From Ralstonia pickettii DTP0602 (GTDB taxonomy: Bacteria > Pseudomonadota > Gammaproteobacteria > Burkholderiales > Burkholderiaceae), in the NCBI GenBank assembly GCA_000471925.1, contig CP006667.1, forward strand, positions 3,348,001 to 3,412,000: 64,000 nt of DNA, read 5' to 3'. Below, one piece after another: positions 41,333 to 51,178 of this stretch. The translations under genes and the position numbers were made by a program. Every line of letters begins with the position of its first letter. Positions within the stretch are counted from its first letter, which is position 1. The notes beneath the pieces are model-generated. The model searched no databases and was not told the DNA's origin. It was given only the letters and a program-made list of their open reading frames with translations.

Positions 41333-41553
41333 GCTGGAATTCGGGTCGAAGGGGCTCGCGGACGCGTCGCGCGGACATCGCCGCCGCGACAAATCCGGCG
41401 CAAAAATCCGGCATTCTCCGGCGGCGATGTCAGCCAATCCCCGACAAAGACGGGAAGCGCGCAACTATACAATAGACGTGCAGTGGTTCGTTCGCCGCCC
41501 CGCGCTCGGGTCAGCGGCCCCGGACCTGCCCCCGCCAGACTGGAGCCCGCCTC

Positions 41554-43869
41554 ATGCCCGTGCGCCGCAAGGTCGTTCTGTGGAGTGTCCTGACACCCAT
41601 TGCGCTGATCGCGCTGCTGGTGGTCCTGATCCTGACCTTCGACTGGAACCGCCTCAAGCCCTGGCTCAACGACCGCGTCACCGAAGCCATCGGCCGCCCC
41701 TTTGCCATCAACGGCGACCTGACCGTGACCTGGCGCCGCGGCGAGGGCGAGAAAGGCTGGCATACTCTGGTGCCGTGGCCCCGGCTGTCGGCGCGCGACA
41801 TCACCATCGGCAATCCCGACTGGGCCAGGCAGCCCAATCTCGCCACCGTTCGCGAGCTGATCTTCGTGCTGCGCCCGGTGCCGCTGCTGGCGCACCAGAT
41901 CGCCGTGCCCACCATCGTCGTGGACAGCCCGGCGGTGTGGCTGGAGCGCCTGGCGGACAGCCGCAACAACTGGACCTTCGATACCGGCCCCAAGACCGGC
42001 ACCTCCAAATGGGAGCTGGATATCGGCGAGGTCGTGCTTGCGCGTGGCAACCTGGCGCTGTCGGACCAGCTCAAGAAGATCGAGCTGCAGGCCGAGCTCG
42101 ACACCATCGGCGAGAGCCCGCTCTACGACAAGGCCCGCGACGGCGCGCTGGTCGCGCCCGAAGCGTCCGCGGTGCCGCCCGGGCCGCCCGCCAGCGCGGT
42201 GGTGGCAGCTTCCGCGCCGCCGGCCTCGCCGCCTGGCGCTTCCGCTCCGGCAGCCACGGCCAAGGGTGCGAACGGCCGCTACGGGATGCGCTGGCAAGCC
42301 ACCGGCCGCTACAACGACGCCACCATCAACGCCACCGGCAAGGCCGGCACGGTGCTGAGCCTGCGCAATACCAACGTGCCCTTCCCGATCCTGGCCGACG
42401 TGCGCGTCGGCACCACCCGCGCGGTGATCGAAGGCACGGTCACCAATCCCGCCCACCTGGCCGCGCTCGATGTGCACCTGACCCTGGCCGGCGACAGCAT
42501 GGCCAAGCTCTATGCACTGACCGGCGTGGTGCTGCCGTCCACGCCGCCGTACCAGACCCGCGGCCGGATGATGGCGACGCTGCGCAAGGAAGGCTCGATC
42601 TACGAGTACCAGAAGTTCACCGGCCGCGTCGGCGGCAGCGACCTGTCCGGCACGCTGACCTTCACCAAGCGCGACCCGCGCCCGCTGCTGGCCGGCAACC
42701 TGGTGTCCAACCAGCTGCGCTTCGTCGACCTGGCGCCGCTGATTGGCGCCGACGCCAAGCCGGGCCGACCGGCCAAGGACAGCCCGGTGACGCAGCCGCC
42801 CGCCAAGGTGCTGCCGGTGGCGCCGTTCCGCACCGAGCGCTGGGACGAGATCGACGCCGACGTGCATTTCACCGGGAAGCGCATCATCCGGGATGCCGAG
42901 CTGCCGATCACCGACCTGGTCACGCACCTGAAGCTGCAGGACGGCGTGCTGCTGCTGGACCCGCTCAACTTCGGCGTGGCCGGCGGCAACCTGGTGTCGA
43001 CCCTGCGGCTGGACGGCAAGCGCGAGCCAATGGGAGCGATGATCGACATGACCGCGCGGCGCATGAAGCTCAAGCAGCTGTTCCCGACCGTCGACCTGAT
43101 GCGCGCCAGCATCGGCGAACTCAATGGCAAGGCCAAGCTGTCGGCCACCGGCAATTCGGTGGCGGCGCTGCTGGGCTCGTCCAACGGCGAGGCGCGGCTG
43201 CTGGTGGAGAACGGCACCGTCAGCAAGTTCCTGCTTGAAGCCATCGGCCTGAACGTGGGCAGCCTGGTGATTTCCAAGCTGTTCGGCGACAAGCCGGTGC
43301 AGATCAACTGCGGCGTCAGCGATTTCACCTTTACCGACGGCATCGCGCGGGCGCGTACCTTCGTGCTCGATACCGACGACGCGGTGATCGAGACCACTGG
43401 CGGCATCGACCTGCGCGATGAACGGCTGGCACTGACCATCCACCCCGACTCCAAGGGTCTGCGTGTATTCTCGCTGCGCTCGCCGCTGTACGTGGGCGGC
43501 ACCATGAAAAAGCCGACCGTGAGCCCGGACATCGGCGTACTGGCGCTGCGCGCCGGCGGCGCGCTGTCGCTGGCGCTGCTGGCGCCGGTGGCGACCGCGG
43601 TGCTGCCGCTGCTGGACATCTCTCCTGGCGGCGAGGACACCCAGTGCGCCAGGCTGCTGGCCGACCTGCGCAAGCGCCCGACCGCACCTCCGCCGGGCAA
43701 GACCTACAAGGATCCGAAGGCTGCCAGCGCGGTCGCTGGCCAGCCGGCCCCGGGCACCACGCCGGGCACGCCGGCCGAAGCCGCGGCCCAGCCGGGCAAG
43801 CCCGCGCGTGCGGCTGACCAGCGCGCGCCGGCGCGCACGGACAGCGATGCGCTGTACAAGGGCGGTTGA
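41554..43869 (+). CDS. AsmA family protein
   Basis: A protein of 771 residues. An N-terminal membrane anchor (residues about 6-28) is followed by the AsmA-like domain FDWNRLKPWLNDRVTEAIGRPF and a long beta-rich periplasmic region. The C-terminal AsmA part shows RMKLKQLFPTVDLMRASIGELNGKAKLSATG and DGIARARTFVLDTDDAVIETTGGIDLRDE. AsmA-like proteins help move phospholipids across the periplasm. A Pro/Ala-rich tail follows the core. A 17-bp hairpin starts 25 bp after the stop. Confidence 0.88.
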   Translation: MPVRRKVVLWSVLTPIALIALLVVLILTFDWNRLKPWLNDRVTEAIGRPFAINGDLTVTWRRGEGEKGWHTLVPWPRLSARDITIGNPDWARQPNLATVRELIFVLRPVPLLAHQIAVPTIVVDSPAVWLERLADSRNNWTFDTGPKTGTSKWELDIGEVVLARGNLALSDQLKKIELQAELDTIGESPLYDKARDGALVAPEASAVPPGPPASAVVAASAPPASPPGASAPAATAKGANGRYGMRWQATGRYNDATINATGKAGTVLSLRNTNVPFPILADVRVGTTRAVIEGTVTNPAHLAALDVHLTLAGDSMAKLYALTGVVLPSTPPYQTRGRMMATLRKEGSIYEYQKFTGRVGGSDLSGTLTFTKRDPRPLLAGNLVSNQLRFVDLAPLIGADAKPGRPAKDSPVTQPPAKVLPVAPFRTERWDEIDADVHFTGKRIIRDAELPITDLVTHLKLQDGVLLLDPLNFGVAGGNLVSTLRLDGKREPMGAMIDMTARRMKLKQLFPTVDLMRASIGELNGKAKLSATGNSVAALLGSSNGEARLLVENGTVSKFLLEAIGLNVGSLVISKLFGDKPVQINCGVSDFTFTDGIARARTFVLDTDDAVIETTGGIDLRDERLALTIHPDSKGLRVFSLRSPLYVGGTMKKPTVSPDIGVLALRAGGALSLALLAPVATAVLPLLDISPGGEDTQCARLLADLRKRPTAPPPGKTYKDPKAASAVAGQPAPGTTPGTPAEAAAQPGKPARAADQRAPARTDSDALYKGG

Positions 43870-43893
43870 CCCCTGACATCCCCTCCCATCCCC

Positions 43894-43945
43894 CTGCGGC
43901 GTTGCGGCCAGCCGACAGCGATGGCCGCAACGCCGCAGCGGCCAT
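43894..43945. repeat. Two mutually exclusive hairpins downstream of the AsmA gene
   Basis: Arm CTGCGGCGTTGCGGCCA (43894-43910) pairs perfectly with 43922-43938. The start of that second arm (ATGGCCG, 43921-43927) can instead pair with CGGCCAT at 43939-43945. No T-run follows, so it is not a standard terminator. Confidence 0.65.
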
Positions 43946-44019
43946 GAAATGTCATCACGATTGTCTGAAGCAAATTCGCAACACCTCGCGCCCCTGCGTC
44001 ATCCTGCCGCACTTTGCCG

Positions 44020-44048
44020 TTGTGCCCCGCCCACACCAGGCGCATAAT
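44020..44048 (+). promoter_or_regulatory. Likely sigma-70 promoter of the MFS gene
   Basis: TTGTGC and CATAAT are separated by 17 bp. The MFS start codon at 44218 lies about 165 bp downstream, leaving a long leader. Confidence 0.4.
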
Positions 44049-44217
44049 TAAACGGCCATTTACAAGAAACTTAAGCAATGGCAAGCATCGGATGCGGTGC
44101 GGGCTCGCCCGTCTGCATCCTTCGGAAGGCGCGGCTTCGGCCGCCCTTGTTTTCCGCCTCGGCACGGCCGCCGGCCGCCACGAGCGCGGCCACACGACGC
44201 CACTCGCCCGCCCCGCC

Positions 44218-45411
44218 ATGTCGCTGCCACACGCTGCCGTCCCGCCGATCACCTGGCTGATCGCGCTGACGGTGTGCAACCACGTGGCCTACAACGCCAG
44301 CCGCGTGGTGGTGTCGCTGTTCGCAATTTCCCTCAAGGCTTCCACCGTCACGCTCGGCGTGCTGATGTCGCTGTACGCGCTGTTGCCGATGCTGCTGGCG
44401 ATCCGCGCCGGCAAGCGCATCGACGAGATCGGCCCGCGCAAGCCGATGACCGCGGGTTCGCTGATGGTGGTGACAGGCACGCTGCTGCCGGCGGTCTGGC
44501 ACGACACCGGCGCGCTGTACCTGTCGTGCGCGCTGATCGGCGTGGGCTTCATGCTGGTCCAGGTGGCGATGCAGTTGCTGATCGGCCTGGTCTCCACCAA
44601 TGAGACCCGGCTGCGCAACTACACCTGGCATGCGCTCGGGCTGTCGGTCTCGGGCACGCTCGGGCCGGTGGCGATGGGCTATGTGATCGAACACGCGGGC
44701 TTCCGCCCCGCTTTCCTGGTGCTGGTGGCGGTGGCGCTGGTCGGCCAGGCCGGCCTGCAATGGGTGCGCCCGCGGCTGCCGGCGCACGGCGGCAATGCCG
44801 GACGCATCGCCATCGACGACGGCAGCCGCCATTCCACGCTGGACCTGCTGCAGCATCCCGAGCTGCGCGCGGTCTTCGTCGCCAGCGCGGTGCTGTCGGC
44901 GGCGTGGGACCTGCACGCCTTCCTGATCCCGATCCAGGGTTCGCGCATCGGCCTGTCACCGTCGTCGATCGGCTGGGTGCTGGGTGCCTTTGCCATTGCC
45001 ACCTTCGCCATCCGCGTGGCGATGCCGATGGTGTCGCGCCGGCTCTCGGAGTGGAAGATCATCCGCGCCGCGCTGCTGGTAGGCGCGCTGGCCTACCTGG
45101 TCTATCCGTTCGTCGCGCATTTCTGGCTGATGTGCGGGCTGGCCTTCGTGCTGGGCCTGGCACTCGGCAGCGCGCAGCCCAACGTCATGAATTTGCTGCA
45201 CCGTGCCTCGCCCCATGGACGCGCCGGCGAGGCACTGGGCCTGCGCTCGGCAGTGCTCAATACCAGCCAGGTGGTGTGGCCGCTGACCTTCGGCGTGGTT
45301 GGCACGGCGCTGGGTATGCTGCCTATCTTCCTGTCGATGGCGGGGGCGATGGGCGCGGCCGGCTACTATTCGCGCCGCCAGGGGCGCAAGGCGCTGCCGC
45401 CGCCGGCCTGA
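44218..45411 (+). CDS. MFS transporter
   Basis: A carrier of 397 residues with about 12 hydrophobic helices. The loop after helix 2 carries an MFS-type motif, RAGKRIDEIGPRKPM. A repeat-like central region and the second-half motif SRRLSEWKIIRAAL follow. The C-terminal end is short and basic (RRQGRKALPPPA). The substrate is unknown. The ATG at 44218 starts the protein just before the first helix; the upstream open frame is not homologous. Confidence 0.84.
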   Translation: MSLPHAAVPPITWLIALTVCNHVAYNASRVVVSLFAISLKASTVTLGVLMSLYALLPMLLAIRAGKRIDEIGPRKPMTAGSLMVVTGTLLPAVWHDTGALYLSCALIGVGFMLVQVAMQLLIGLVSTNETRLRNYTWHALGLSVSGTLGPVAMGYVIEHAGFRPAFLVLVAVALVGQAGLQWVRPRLPAHGGNAGRIAIDDGSRHSTLDLLQHPELRAVFVASAVLSAAWDLHAFLIPIQGSRIGLSPSSIGWVLGAFAIATFAIRVAMPMVSRRLSEWKIIRAALLVGALAYLVYPFVAHFWLMCGLAFVLGLALGSAQPNVMNLLHRASPHGRAGEALGLRSAVLNTSQVVWPLTFGVVGTALGMLPIFLSMAGAMGAAGYYSRRQGRKALPPPA

Positions 45412-45574
45412 GTAACGTACACCACGCGCCACGCATGCAGGGTGATGCGTGCGCCGCGCCTTGTCGCCACACAAATGCGGCCCCCGACGCATTCGCTATA
45501 CTCAAATCAGCCGGACCTGCGGCCCCGCCCCCGGGCGCACCGCGCATCCCGACCGATTTCCTGATGATTGCGAC

Positions 45575-46213
45575 ATGACTCAACTCGCCGACCTTCGCCG
45601 TACCTACGTCCTGGGCTCCCTGTCCGAAACCGACGTCGCCCCCGACCCGATGAGCCAGTTCAAGCGCTGGTTCGACGAGGCGGTCACGGCCAAGCTGCCC
45701 GAACCCAATGCCATGACGCTGGCCACCGTGGACGCCACGGGCCAGCCGTCGGCGCGCATCGTGCTGCTCAAGGGTATCGACGACCGTGGCTTCACCTTCT
45801 TCACCAACTACGAAAGCCGCAAGGGCCTGGACCTGGCCGCCAACCCGCGCGCAGCGCTGTTGTTCCACTGGGTGCAGCTGGAGCGCCAGGTGCGCGTCGA
45901 AGGCTACGTCGAGAAGGTTTCCGACGACGAGAGCGATGCCTATTTCGCCTCGCGCCCGCTCGGCTCGCGCGTGGGCGCGTGGGCCTCTGAACAGAGCCGC
46001 GAAGTGCCCGGCCGCGACGTGCTGGAGCAACGCGAACTGGAATACCGCAGCAAGTTCGGCGAGAACCCGCCGCGCCCGCCGCACTGGGGCGGCTACCGCC
46101 TGGTGCCCACGGCGCTGGAGTTCTGGCAGGGACGCCCCTCGCGCCTGCACGACCGCATCGCCTACCGGGTCCACCCGGACGGTAGCTGGCAGATCGTGCG
46201 CCTGTCGCCCTGA
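45575..46213 (+). CDS. pdxH: Pyridoxamine 5'-phosphate oxidase
   Basis: An FMN enzyme of 212 residues that oxidises pyridoxine or pyridoxamine phosphate to pyridoxal phosphate. Family motifs are [47 protein letters not shown] and [12 protein letters not shown]. The C-terminal signature [16 protein letters not shown] is followed by RLHDRIAYR, which closes the active site. Length and start agree with characterised PdxH proteins. Confidence 0.97.
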   Translation: MTQLADLRRTYVLGSLSETDVAPDPMSQFKRWFDEAVTAKLPEPNAMTLATVDATGQPSARIVLLKGIDDRGFTFFTNYESRKGLDLAANPRAALLFHWVQLERQVRVEGYVEKVSDDESDAYFASRPLGSRVGAWASEQSREVPGRDVLEQRELEYRSKFGENPPRPPHWGGYRLVPTALEFWQGRPSRLHDRIAYRVHPDGSWQIVRLSP

Positions 46214-46331
46214 GGCGGCTGGCGCAAGTGCCCCGGATGCGCACTAAAGGGGCTGTCCCGGGGCCTTCGGGGCAGTGCGCTGCACTGGATGCGGATTTCG
46301 ACTAAAGTGAGACTGGCGTCGCTTGACTTTT

Positions 46332-46347
46332 TCGCGAGCGCTCGCGA
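46332..46347. repeat. 16-bp perfect palindrome upstream of cfa
   Basis: TCGCGAGCGCTCGCGA lies about 100 bp before the cfa ATG, just after a TTGACT hexamer at 46323. It could be an operator or a cruciform; no known motif was recognised. Confidence 0.4.
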
Positions 46348-46448
46348 CGGACCTGGGCAAGGCTAGTCCAGTGAAGCAAGCAGTACCAACCAGCCTTGGC
46401 CGATGCGTCGCGCGAAGCGTGTGCCGCAACCATCGGGAGGTAAAGCGC

Positions 46449-47690
46449 ATGTTTTTCAAGCAAGCCCTGGAAAGGCAACTCGACAACTGGATCGCTGACC
46501 TGCGTGAAAATGCCAACTTGCCGGTCAGCTTGCGCCTGTGGAACGGCACGGAATACCCGCTCGGGCATTTCGACAAGCCGGAGGTCACGCTGACGGTGCG
46601 CGAGGCCGCGGCGTTGCCGCTGCTGCTGACGCCAAGCCTGGACAACCTGGGCGAAGCATACGTGCAGGGCAAGATCGACTTCGAGGGCAGGCTGGCGGAC
46701 ATCATCAAGGTCGGCTACGGCTTGTCGGCCGCGGCGACGCGCCACGCCGGCGGCGCGCTGGCCAGGGTTGCGGAGCACTTCTCGCACACCAAGCAGAAGG
46801 ACAAGGAGTCGATCCAGTACCACTACGACGTCTCCAACGATTTCTACAAGCTCTGGCTCGATCCCAACATGGTCTACTCCTGCGCCTACTTCGAGAACGG
46901 CGACGAGGACCTGGCGACCGCGCAGTTCAAGAAGATCGACCACATCCTGACCAAGATCCGGCTGCAGCCGGGCCAGACGCTGCTCGATATCGGCTGCGGC
47001 TGGGGCGCGCTGGTGCTACGCGCCGCGCAACAGTTTGGCGCCCGCTGCGTGGGCATCACGCTGTCGCAGAACCAGTTCGACCTGGCCACCGAGCGCGTCA
47101 GGGCCGCGGGCCTGTCGGACCGCATCGAGATCCGGCTGCAGGACTACCGCGACACCGCCGGCACCTTCGACCGCATCACCAGCGTCGGCATGTTCGAGCA
47201 CGTCGGCAAGGACAACCTGACCGGGTACTTCGCGCGCATGCGCGAGCTGCTGGCCGACGACGGCTATGCGATGAACCACGGCATCACCTCGCCCGACCCG
47301 GACAACGGTGAAACGCCGATGGACGGCGCCGGGTTCATGGACCGCTACGTGTTCCCGCAGGGCGAATTGCCGCATATCGGGCTGGTGTTGACCACGCTGG
47401 AGAAAGGCGGGCTGGAAGCGTACGACGTCGAACTGCTGCGCCGCCATTACGCGCAGACGCTGCACCACTGGGCAGAGAATTTCGAAGCCCAGGGCGAGAC
47501 CATCCGCAACCTGGTCGGCGAGAAGAAGTACCGGATCTGGCGCGTCTACCTGGCCGGTTGCGCGCACGCCTTCGAGACCGACAAGATGTCGATCTACCAG
47601 GTGGTCTGCCACAAGGCCAAGCTGCCCGCCGGCACGCTGCCGTGGTCGCGCCACTACATCTACGACCAACCCATCGGCCGCAATGCCTGA
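46449..47690 (+). CDS. cfa: Cyclopropane-fatty-acyl-phospholipid synthase family methyltransferase
   Basis: A protein of 413 residues. It uses SAM to modify unsaturated phospholipid acyl chains at the inner membrane. The N-terminal domain (residues 1-110) precedes the catalytic part, which begins with YHYDVSNDFYKLWLD and YSCAYF. The SAM motif is LLDIGCGWGALVLRAAQQFG. SVGMFEHVG, the MNHGITSPDP region and WRVYLAGCAHAFE complete the family pattern. GGGAGG precedes the ATG at 46449. The IS605 element begins about 20 bp after its stop codon. Confidence 0.93.
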   Translation: MFFKQALERQLDNWIADLRENANLPVSLRLWNGTEYPLGHFDKPEVTLTVREAAALPLLLTPSLDNLGEAYVQGKIDFEGRLADIIKVGYGLSAAATRHAGGALARVAEHFSHTKQKDKESIQYHYDVSNDFYKLWLDPNMVYSCAYFENGDEDLATAQFKKIDHILTKIRLQPGQTLLDIGCGWGALVLRAAQQFGARCVGITLSQNQFDLATERVRAAGLSDRIEIRLQDYRDTAGTFDRITSVGMFEHVGKDNLTGYFARMRELLADDGYAMNHGITSPDPDNGETPMDGAGFMDRYVFPQGELPHIGLVLTTLEKGGLEAYDVELLRRHYAQTLHHWAENFEAQGETIRNLVGEKKYRIWRVYLAGCAHAFETDKMSIYQVVCHKAKLPAGTLPWSRHYIYDQPIGRNA

Positions 47691-47787
47691 CGGCGCCCCT
47701 CGCGATTGACCCAGTGCGCGGCAAGCCCCGCCATTCATGGTGGGGAAGGATAGCGCGGACGGCGTAGCCGTCCTTGCTGTTGGTTTT

Positions 47788-48201
47788 TCAGTGTGGGGTC
47801 TGCTGTTGTTCGATGTACTGGCGCACGATGGCGATCGGTGCGCCGCCACAGGATGATGCGAAGTAGGAAGGCGACCACAGCACGCCCTTCCAGTAGCGTT
47901 TCTGGATGTCGGGTCTTTCCTTGCGCAGCAGGCGGCTGGACACGCCCTTGAGGCTGTTCACCAGATTCGACACCGCGACCTTGGGCGGGTACTCCACCAG
48001 CAGGTGAACGTGATCGTCCTCGCCGTCCATCTCGATCAAGTTCGCCTCGAAGTCGGCGCATACCTTGTCGAAGATGGCGTGCAGCCGTTTGATGGCGTCG
48101 CCGTCGAACACTCTGCGGCGGTATTTCGCCACGAAGACCAAATGGACGTGCATCTTGAAAACACAGTGTCTTCCGTGTCTAATATCGTTGTCATCGCTCA
48201 T
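47788..48201 (-). CDS. tnpA: IS200/IS605-family Y1 transposase TnpA
   Basis: A protein of 137 residues, complete for the Y1 single-strand transposase. The HUH motif appears as DDHVHLLVEYPP (residues about 60-70) and the catalytic Tyr as IVRQYIEQQ near the C-terminus. It cuts and joins element ends as single-stranded DNA. I chose the ATG at 48201, which leaves 22 bp to the divergent tnpB start. The left-end hairpins follow its stop codon. It appears intact. Confidence 0.92.
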   Translation of the reverse strand: MSDDNDIRHGRHCVFKMHVHLVFVAKYRRRVFDGDAIKRLHAIFDKVCADFEANLIEMDGEDDHVHLLVEYPPKVAVSNLVNSLKGVSSRLLRKERPDIQKRYWKGVLWSPSYFASSCGGAPIAIVRQYIEQQQTPH

Positions 48202-48223
48202 AGGCCAAGAGTATGATTGAGCC

Positions 48224-49447
48224 ATGCAGCGACTTCAAGCCTACAAGTACGAACTGATGCCGACCGGCGAGCAGCAACGCAACATGCGTCGCTTTTCTGG
48301 TTCGTGCCGGTTCGTCTTCAACAAGGCACTGGCGTTGCAGAAGGCTCGTTACGAGCAAGGCGAGAAGAAGCACGGCTACGCCGGACTGTGCAAGCTGCTC
48401 ACCGAGTGGCGCAACAGCACGGAAACCGCATGGCTGGCCGATGCGCCGGTTCATCCGCTGCAACAGACGCTCAAAGATTTGGAGCGGGCCTACGGCAACT
48501 TCTTTGCCAAGCGGGCCGACTTTCCGCGCTTCAAGAAGAAGGGCCAGGGCGACAGTTTCCGCTATCCCGACCCCAAGCAAATCAAGCTCGACCAGGCCAG
48601 CAGCCGCCTGTTTTTGCCTAAGCTGGGCTGGCTGCGATACCGCAACAGCCGGAAGGTGCTGGGGGTGGTGAAGAACGTCACAGTCAGGCAGTCCTGCGGC
48701 AAGTGGTTCGTGTCGATCCAGACCGAGCGTGAGGTCGAACAGCCGGTGGCACGGGCCGCGAGCGCGGTTGGCATCGACATGGGTGTTGCCCGGTTCGCCA
48801 CGCTTTCGGACGGGACGTTCTACGCCCCGCTCAATTGTTTCAAGCGGCAAGAGGCCGCGCTGCGCAAAGCGCAGCAGGCGATGAGCCGCAAGAAGAAGTT
48901 CAGCAGCAACTGGAAGAAGGCGAAAGCCCGCGTCCAGCGCATCCATTCCCGCATCGGCAATGCCCGCCGCGACTACCTCCACAAGTGCTCCACCACGATC
49001 AGCCAAAACCACGCGATGGTGTGTATCGAGGACTTGCAGGTACGGAATATGTCCAGGTCGGCGGCAGGCAGCACCGAACAGCCGGGTAAGCAGGTTCAGG
49101 CCAAGTCCGGCCTGAACAAAGCCATCCTCGATCAAGGCTGGTTCGAGTTCCGCCGCCAACTGGACTACAAGCTGGCTTGGAACGGTGGCTATCTCATCGC
49201 CGTGCCACCGCAGAACACGAGCCGCACCTGTCCGTGCTGCGGCCATGTCTCGGCAGACAACCGCCAGACGCAAGCCCGGTTCGAGTGCGTGGAATGCGGT
49301 TTCGAGGAAAATGCCGATGTGGTCGGCGCGATCAATGTTCTAAGGGCGGGACACGCCCGGTTAGCCTGTGAAGTGAACGCTGCGGTAGCGGCGTCAGCAT
49401 CAGGAACCCACCGAAGCGACTCAGGGGCGGCTCAATGCCGCGTCTGA
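48224..49447 (+). CDS. tnpB: TnpB RNA-guided nuclease (IS605-type accessory protein)
   Basis: A protein of 407 residues that looks complete. The RuvC-type acidic triad is present: Asp in VGIDMGVARFATLS (near residue 185), Glu in MVCIEDLQVRNM and Asp in ENADVVGAINVL. The zinc finger is intact (TCPCCGHVSADNRQ then FECVECGFEE). TnpB proteins use an omega RNA from the element's right end to cut target DNA. Here the right end is split by an IS1182 insertion 25 bp after the stop codon, so the guide RNA is probably altered. Confidence 0.92.
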   Translation: MQRLQAYKYELMPTGEQQRNMRRFSGSCRFVFNKALALQKARYEQGEKKHGYAGLCKLLTEWRNSTETAWLADAPVHPLQQTLKDLERAYGNFFAKRADFPRFKKKGQGDSFRYPDPKQIKLDQASSRLFLPKLGWLRYRNSRKVLGVVKNVTVRQSCGKWFVSIQTEREVEQPVARAASAVGIDMGVARFATLSDGTFYAPLNCFKRQEAALRKAQQAMSRKKKFSSNWKKAKARVQRIHSRIGNARRDYLHKCSTTISQNHAMVCIEDLQVRNMSRSAAGSTEQPGKQVQAKSGLNKAILDQGWFEFRRQLDYKLAWNGGYLIAVPPQNTSRTCPCCGHVSADNRQTQARFECVECGFEENADVVGAINVLRAGHARLACEVNAAVAASASGTHRSDSGAAQCRV

Positions 49448-49472
49448 GCGCCGTAGGAATCTCCGGCCTTCA

Positions 49473-51178
49473 GAGGCTGTCGCGAAAGCCCATTGCCGAT
49501 AAAATCCGGTGACGCAACCCTGATGAAGAGATGAGCGATGAGCACGGCTCGCAAAGTACCATCACCGGACAGTAAGCAACACGATCTGTTTGGTGGAGTG
49601 CCGGCTCAAGATGTCAGACCCAGGCCAAACGCGTCGGATACGGGGCGCCGGTTTGTAACAGGCAACCCGCATGAGATTGTCTTGGGCACGACGCGCCTGG
49701 AGGACTATCTGAAGCAGGCCGGTCAACGTGCACCATTTGTCGTAGCGCATTTGCTCGGACAGCAGGACTGGCTACCGTTCGAGCAGCGCTATGCAGCCAC
49801 CGGGCGCGCTCCTTACGCGCCGCGCCTGATGATGGGTCTGATCCTGTATGGCGTCATGCAGGGTGTTCATTCGCTGCGTGAGCTGGAGCGACTGGCGCGG
49901 CTGGACTTGGGATGCATGTGGGTGACAGGGGGTATCGCGCCGGATCATGCCAATATTGGTCGCTTCATCGTATTGCACGAGGACTCGCTGACCCAGGGGT
50001 TTTTTGAATCGCTCACGCGCGCGATATTGAAAGCCAGTGGTTCCCGCAGCACGCGTTTAGCCGGCGACGGCACCGTCATTGAAGCGGCTTGCTCGCACTA
50101 CAATTTGCTCAAAGAAGAGGCCGTCAAGGCGCGCGCAGAAGCCGCTATCGAAGCGGTTGAGCGGGCCCCCGATGATCAGGCCGTGCAACAGGAGCTGCAA
50201 CGCAGCAAACAATGCCAGGACATCTTCGAGCAGCGTCAAGCCGCTCGCCACAGCCATGGCAAGAGCAGCGAGACCTTGCGCATCAGCGCCAGCGAGCCGG
50301 AGGCCATGGTGCAGCGCCTGAAGCGCGGACGTGGGTTCGCGGCATCGTACAAACCGTCGGTTCTGGCCAACGAAGATCGGATCATCACGGCCCTCGCGCT
50401 GGACGCGTCGAGTGAAACACAGGTAATCGCGCCAATGCTGGATCAAAGCGCACGAGTGACGGGTGCGCAGGCAGAAGAAGTGTTGCTCGATGCAGGATAC
50501 TTCGACGATGAGGTCATCGAAGCGACGCTTGCGCGTGATGTCAGCCTGTTATGCCCGGATGGGCAGTGGCCTGCAAAGACGCGGGAAGAAGGACTGTTCC
50601 ATAAAAGCGCCTTTGACTATTACCCGCAAACTGACACCTATCATTGCCCCGCCGGGCAAACGCTGATCCTGCTGAGCAAGTGCGAACAAACACTGCGAAG
50701 CCGAGAGCATCGTGTGTATGGGTCTACGAGCTGCGAGGGATGCCACTTACGCGCGAACTGTACGAAAGCGGCGCAGGGACGACGCATCAAACGCTACCCC
50801 GAGGATGAGCATCGCGAGGCGCTTCGCCTCGTGATGCAGCATCCTCAGGCGCGACGCATTTTCAGCCAGCGCAAGGCGATCGTAGAACCTGTGTTCAGCA
50901 GCTTGCGTTCCCAGCAGGGGCTGAATCGCTTTCGGCGCAGTGGGCTCCAGGCGGTCAAGCGGGAATTCGCCTTGCATGTCCTGGCGCACAACCTGTCCCG
51001 GGCAGTTGCCCTGTCGAGGGCATTATTTACCCTTTTGTATGCGGTTCTACGCGGCCTCCACGAGGTTGCGCACTGTTTTTTGGGACAGATTCTTCGATTT
51101 GTTGGCTCGCGCCAAAGCAATCACATCCACGCTCGGACTTGAATTGGACGCACAGCAGAAACGTTTTGCGACGGCCTC
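49473..51178 (+). mobile_element. IS1182-family insertion sequence
   Basis: The element is 1706 bp. Its ends are GAGGCTGTCGCGAAA (49473-49487) and, on the opposite strand, GAGGCCGTCGCAAAA (51164-51178), 13 of 15 identical. It is flanked by a direct repeat TTCA (49469-49472 and 51179-51182). It holds one complete transposase gene. Base composition is visibly lower in GC than the surroundings. Confidence 0.88.
49538..51142 (+). CDS. IS1182-family transposase
   Basis: A DDE-type transposase of 534 residues, full length. The N-terminal region (PYAPRLMMGLILYGVMQGVHSLRELERL) and the catalytic core are typical. Likely acidic residues are Asp in RLAGDGTVIEA, Asp in EVLLDAGYFDDEVI, and Glu in RKAIVEPVFSSL near the C-terminus. 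A Cys cluster (GSTSCEGCHLRANC) precedes the third catalytic region, as in this family. No frameshift is present, so the element may still be active. Confidence 0.92.
   Translation: MSTARKVPSPDSKQHDLFGGVPAQDVRPRPNASDTGRRFVTGNPHEIVLGTTRLEDYLKQAGQRAPFVVAHLLGQQDWLPFEQRYAATGRAPYAPRLMMGLILYGVMQGVHSLRELERLARLDLGCMWVTGGIAPDHANIGRFIVLHEDSLTQGFFESLTRAILKASGSRSTRLAGDGTVIEAACSHYNLLKEEAVKARAEAAIEAVERAPDDQAVQQELQRSKQCQDIFEQRQAARHSHGKSSETLRISASEPEAMVQRLKRGRGFAASYKPSVLANEDRIITALALDASSETQVIAPMLDQSARVTGAQAEEVLLDAGYFDDEVIEATLARDVSLLCPDGQWPAKTREEGLFHKSAFDYYPQTDTYHCPAGQTLILLSKCEQTLRSREHRVYGSTSCEGCHLRANCTKAAQGRRIKRYPEDEHREALRLVMQHPQARRIFSQRKAIVEPVFSSLRSQQGLNRFRRSGLQAVKREFALHVLAHNLSRAVALSRALFTLLYAVLRGLHEVAHCFLGQILRFVGSRQSNHIHART

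Larger units (their letters stand above)
43870..44217. other. Intergenic region between the AsmA gene and an MFS gene
   Basis: This 348-bp stretch has a perfect 17-bp inverted repeat at 43894-43938 and a competing 7-bp stem at 43921-43945, then a well-spaced promoter candidate at 44020-44048. No credible gene was found. The open frame running into the MFS gene from 44014 is an upstream extension without family support. Confidence 0.55.

Noticed and set aside
47757..47773. Stem GGACGGC-GTA-GCCGTCC as a cfa terminator
   Set aside because: It lies inside the inferred IS605 left end and is not followed closely by a T-run; it is more likely part of the element's end structure.
49473..51178. Transposase-bearing region as a CRISPR-like or phage remnant
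   Set aside because: There are no regularly spaced repeats and no phage genes; it is a single IS with terminal inverted repeats and target duplication.
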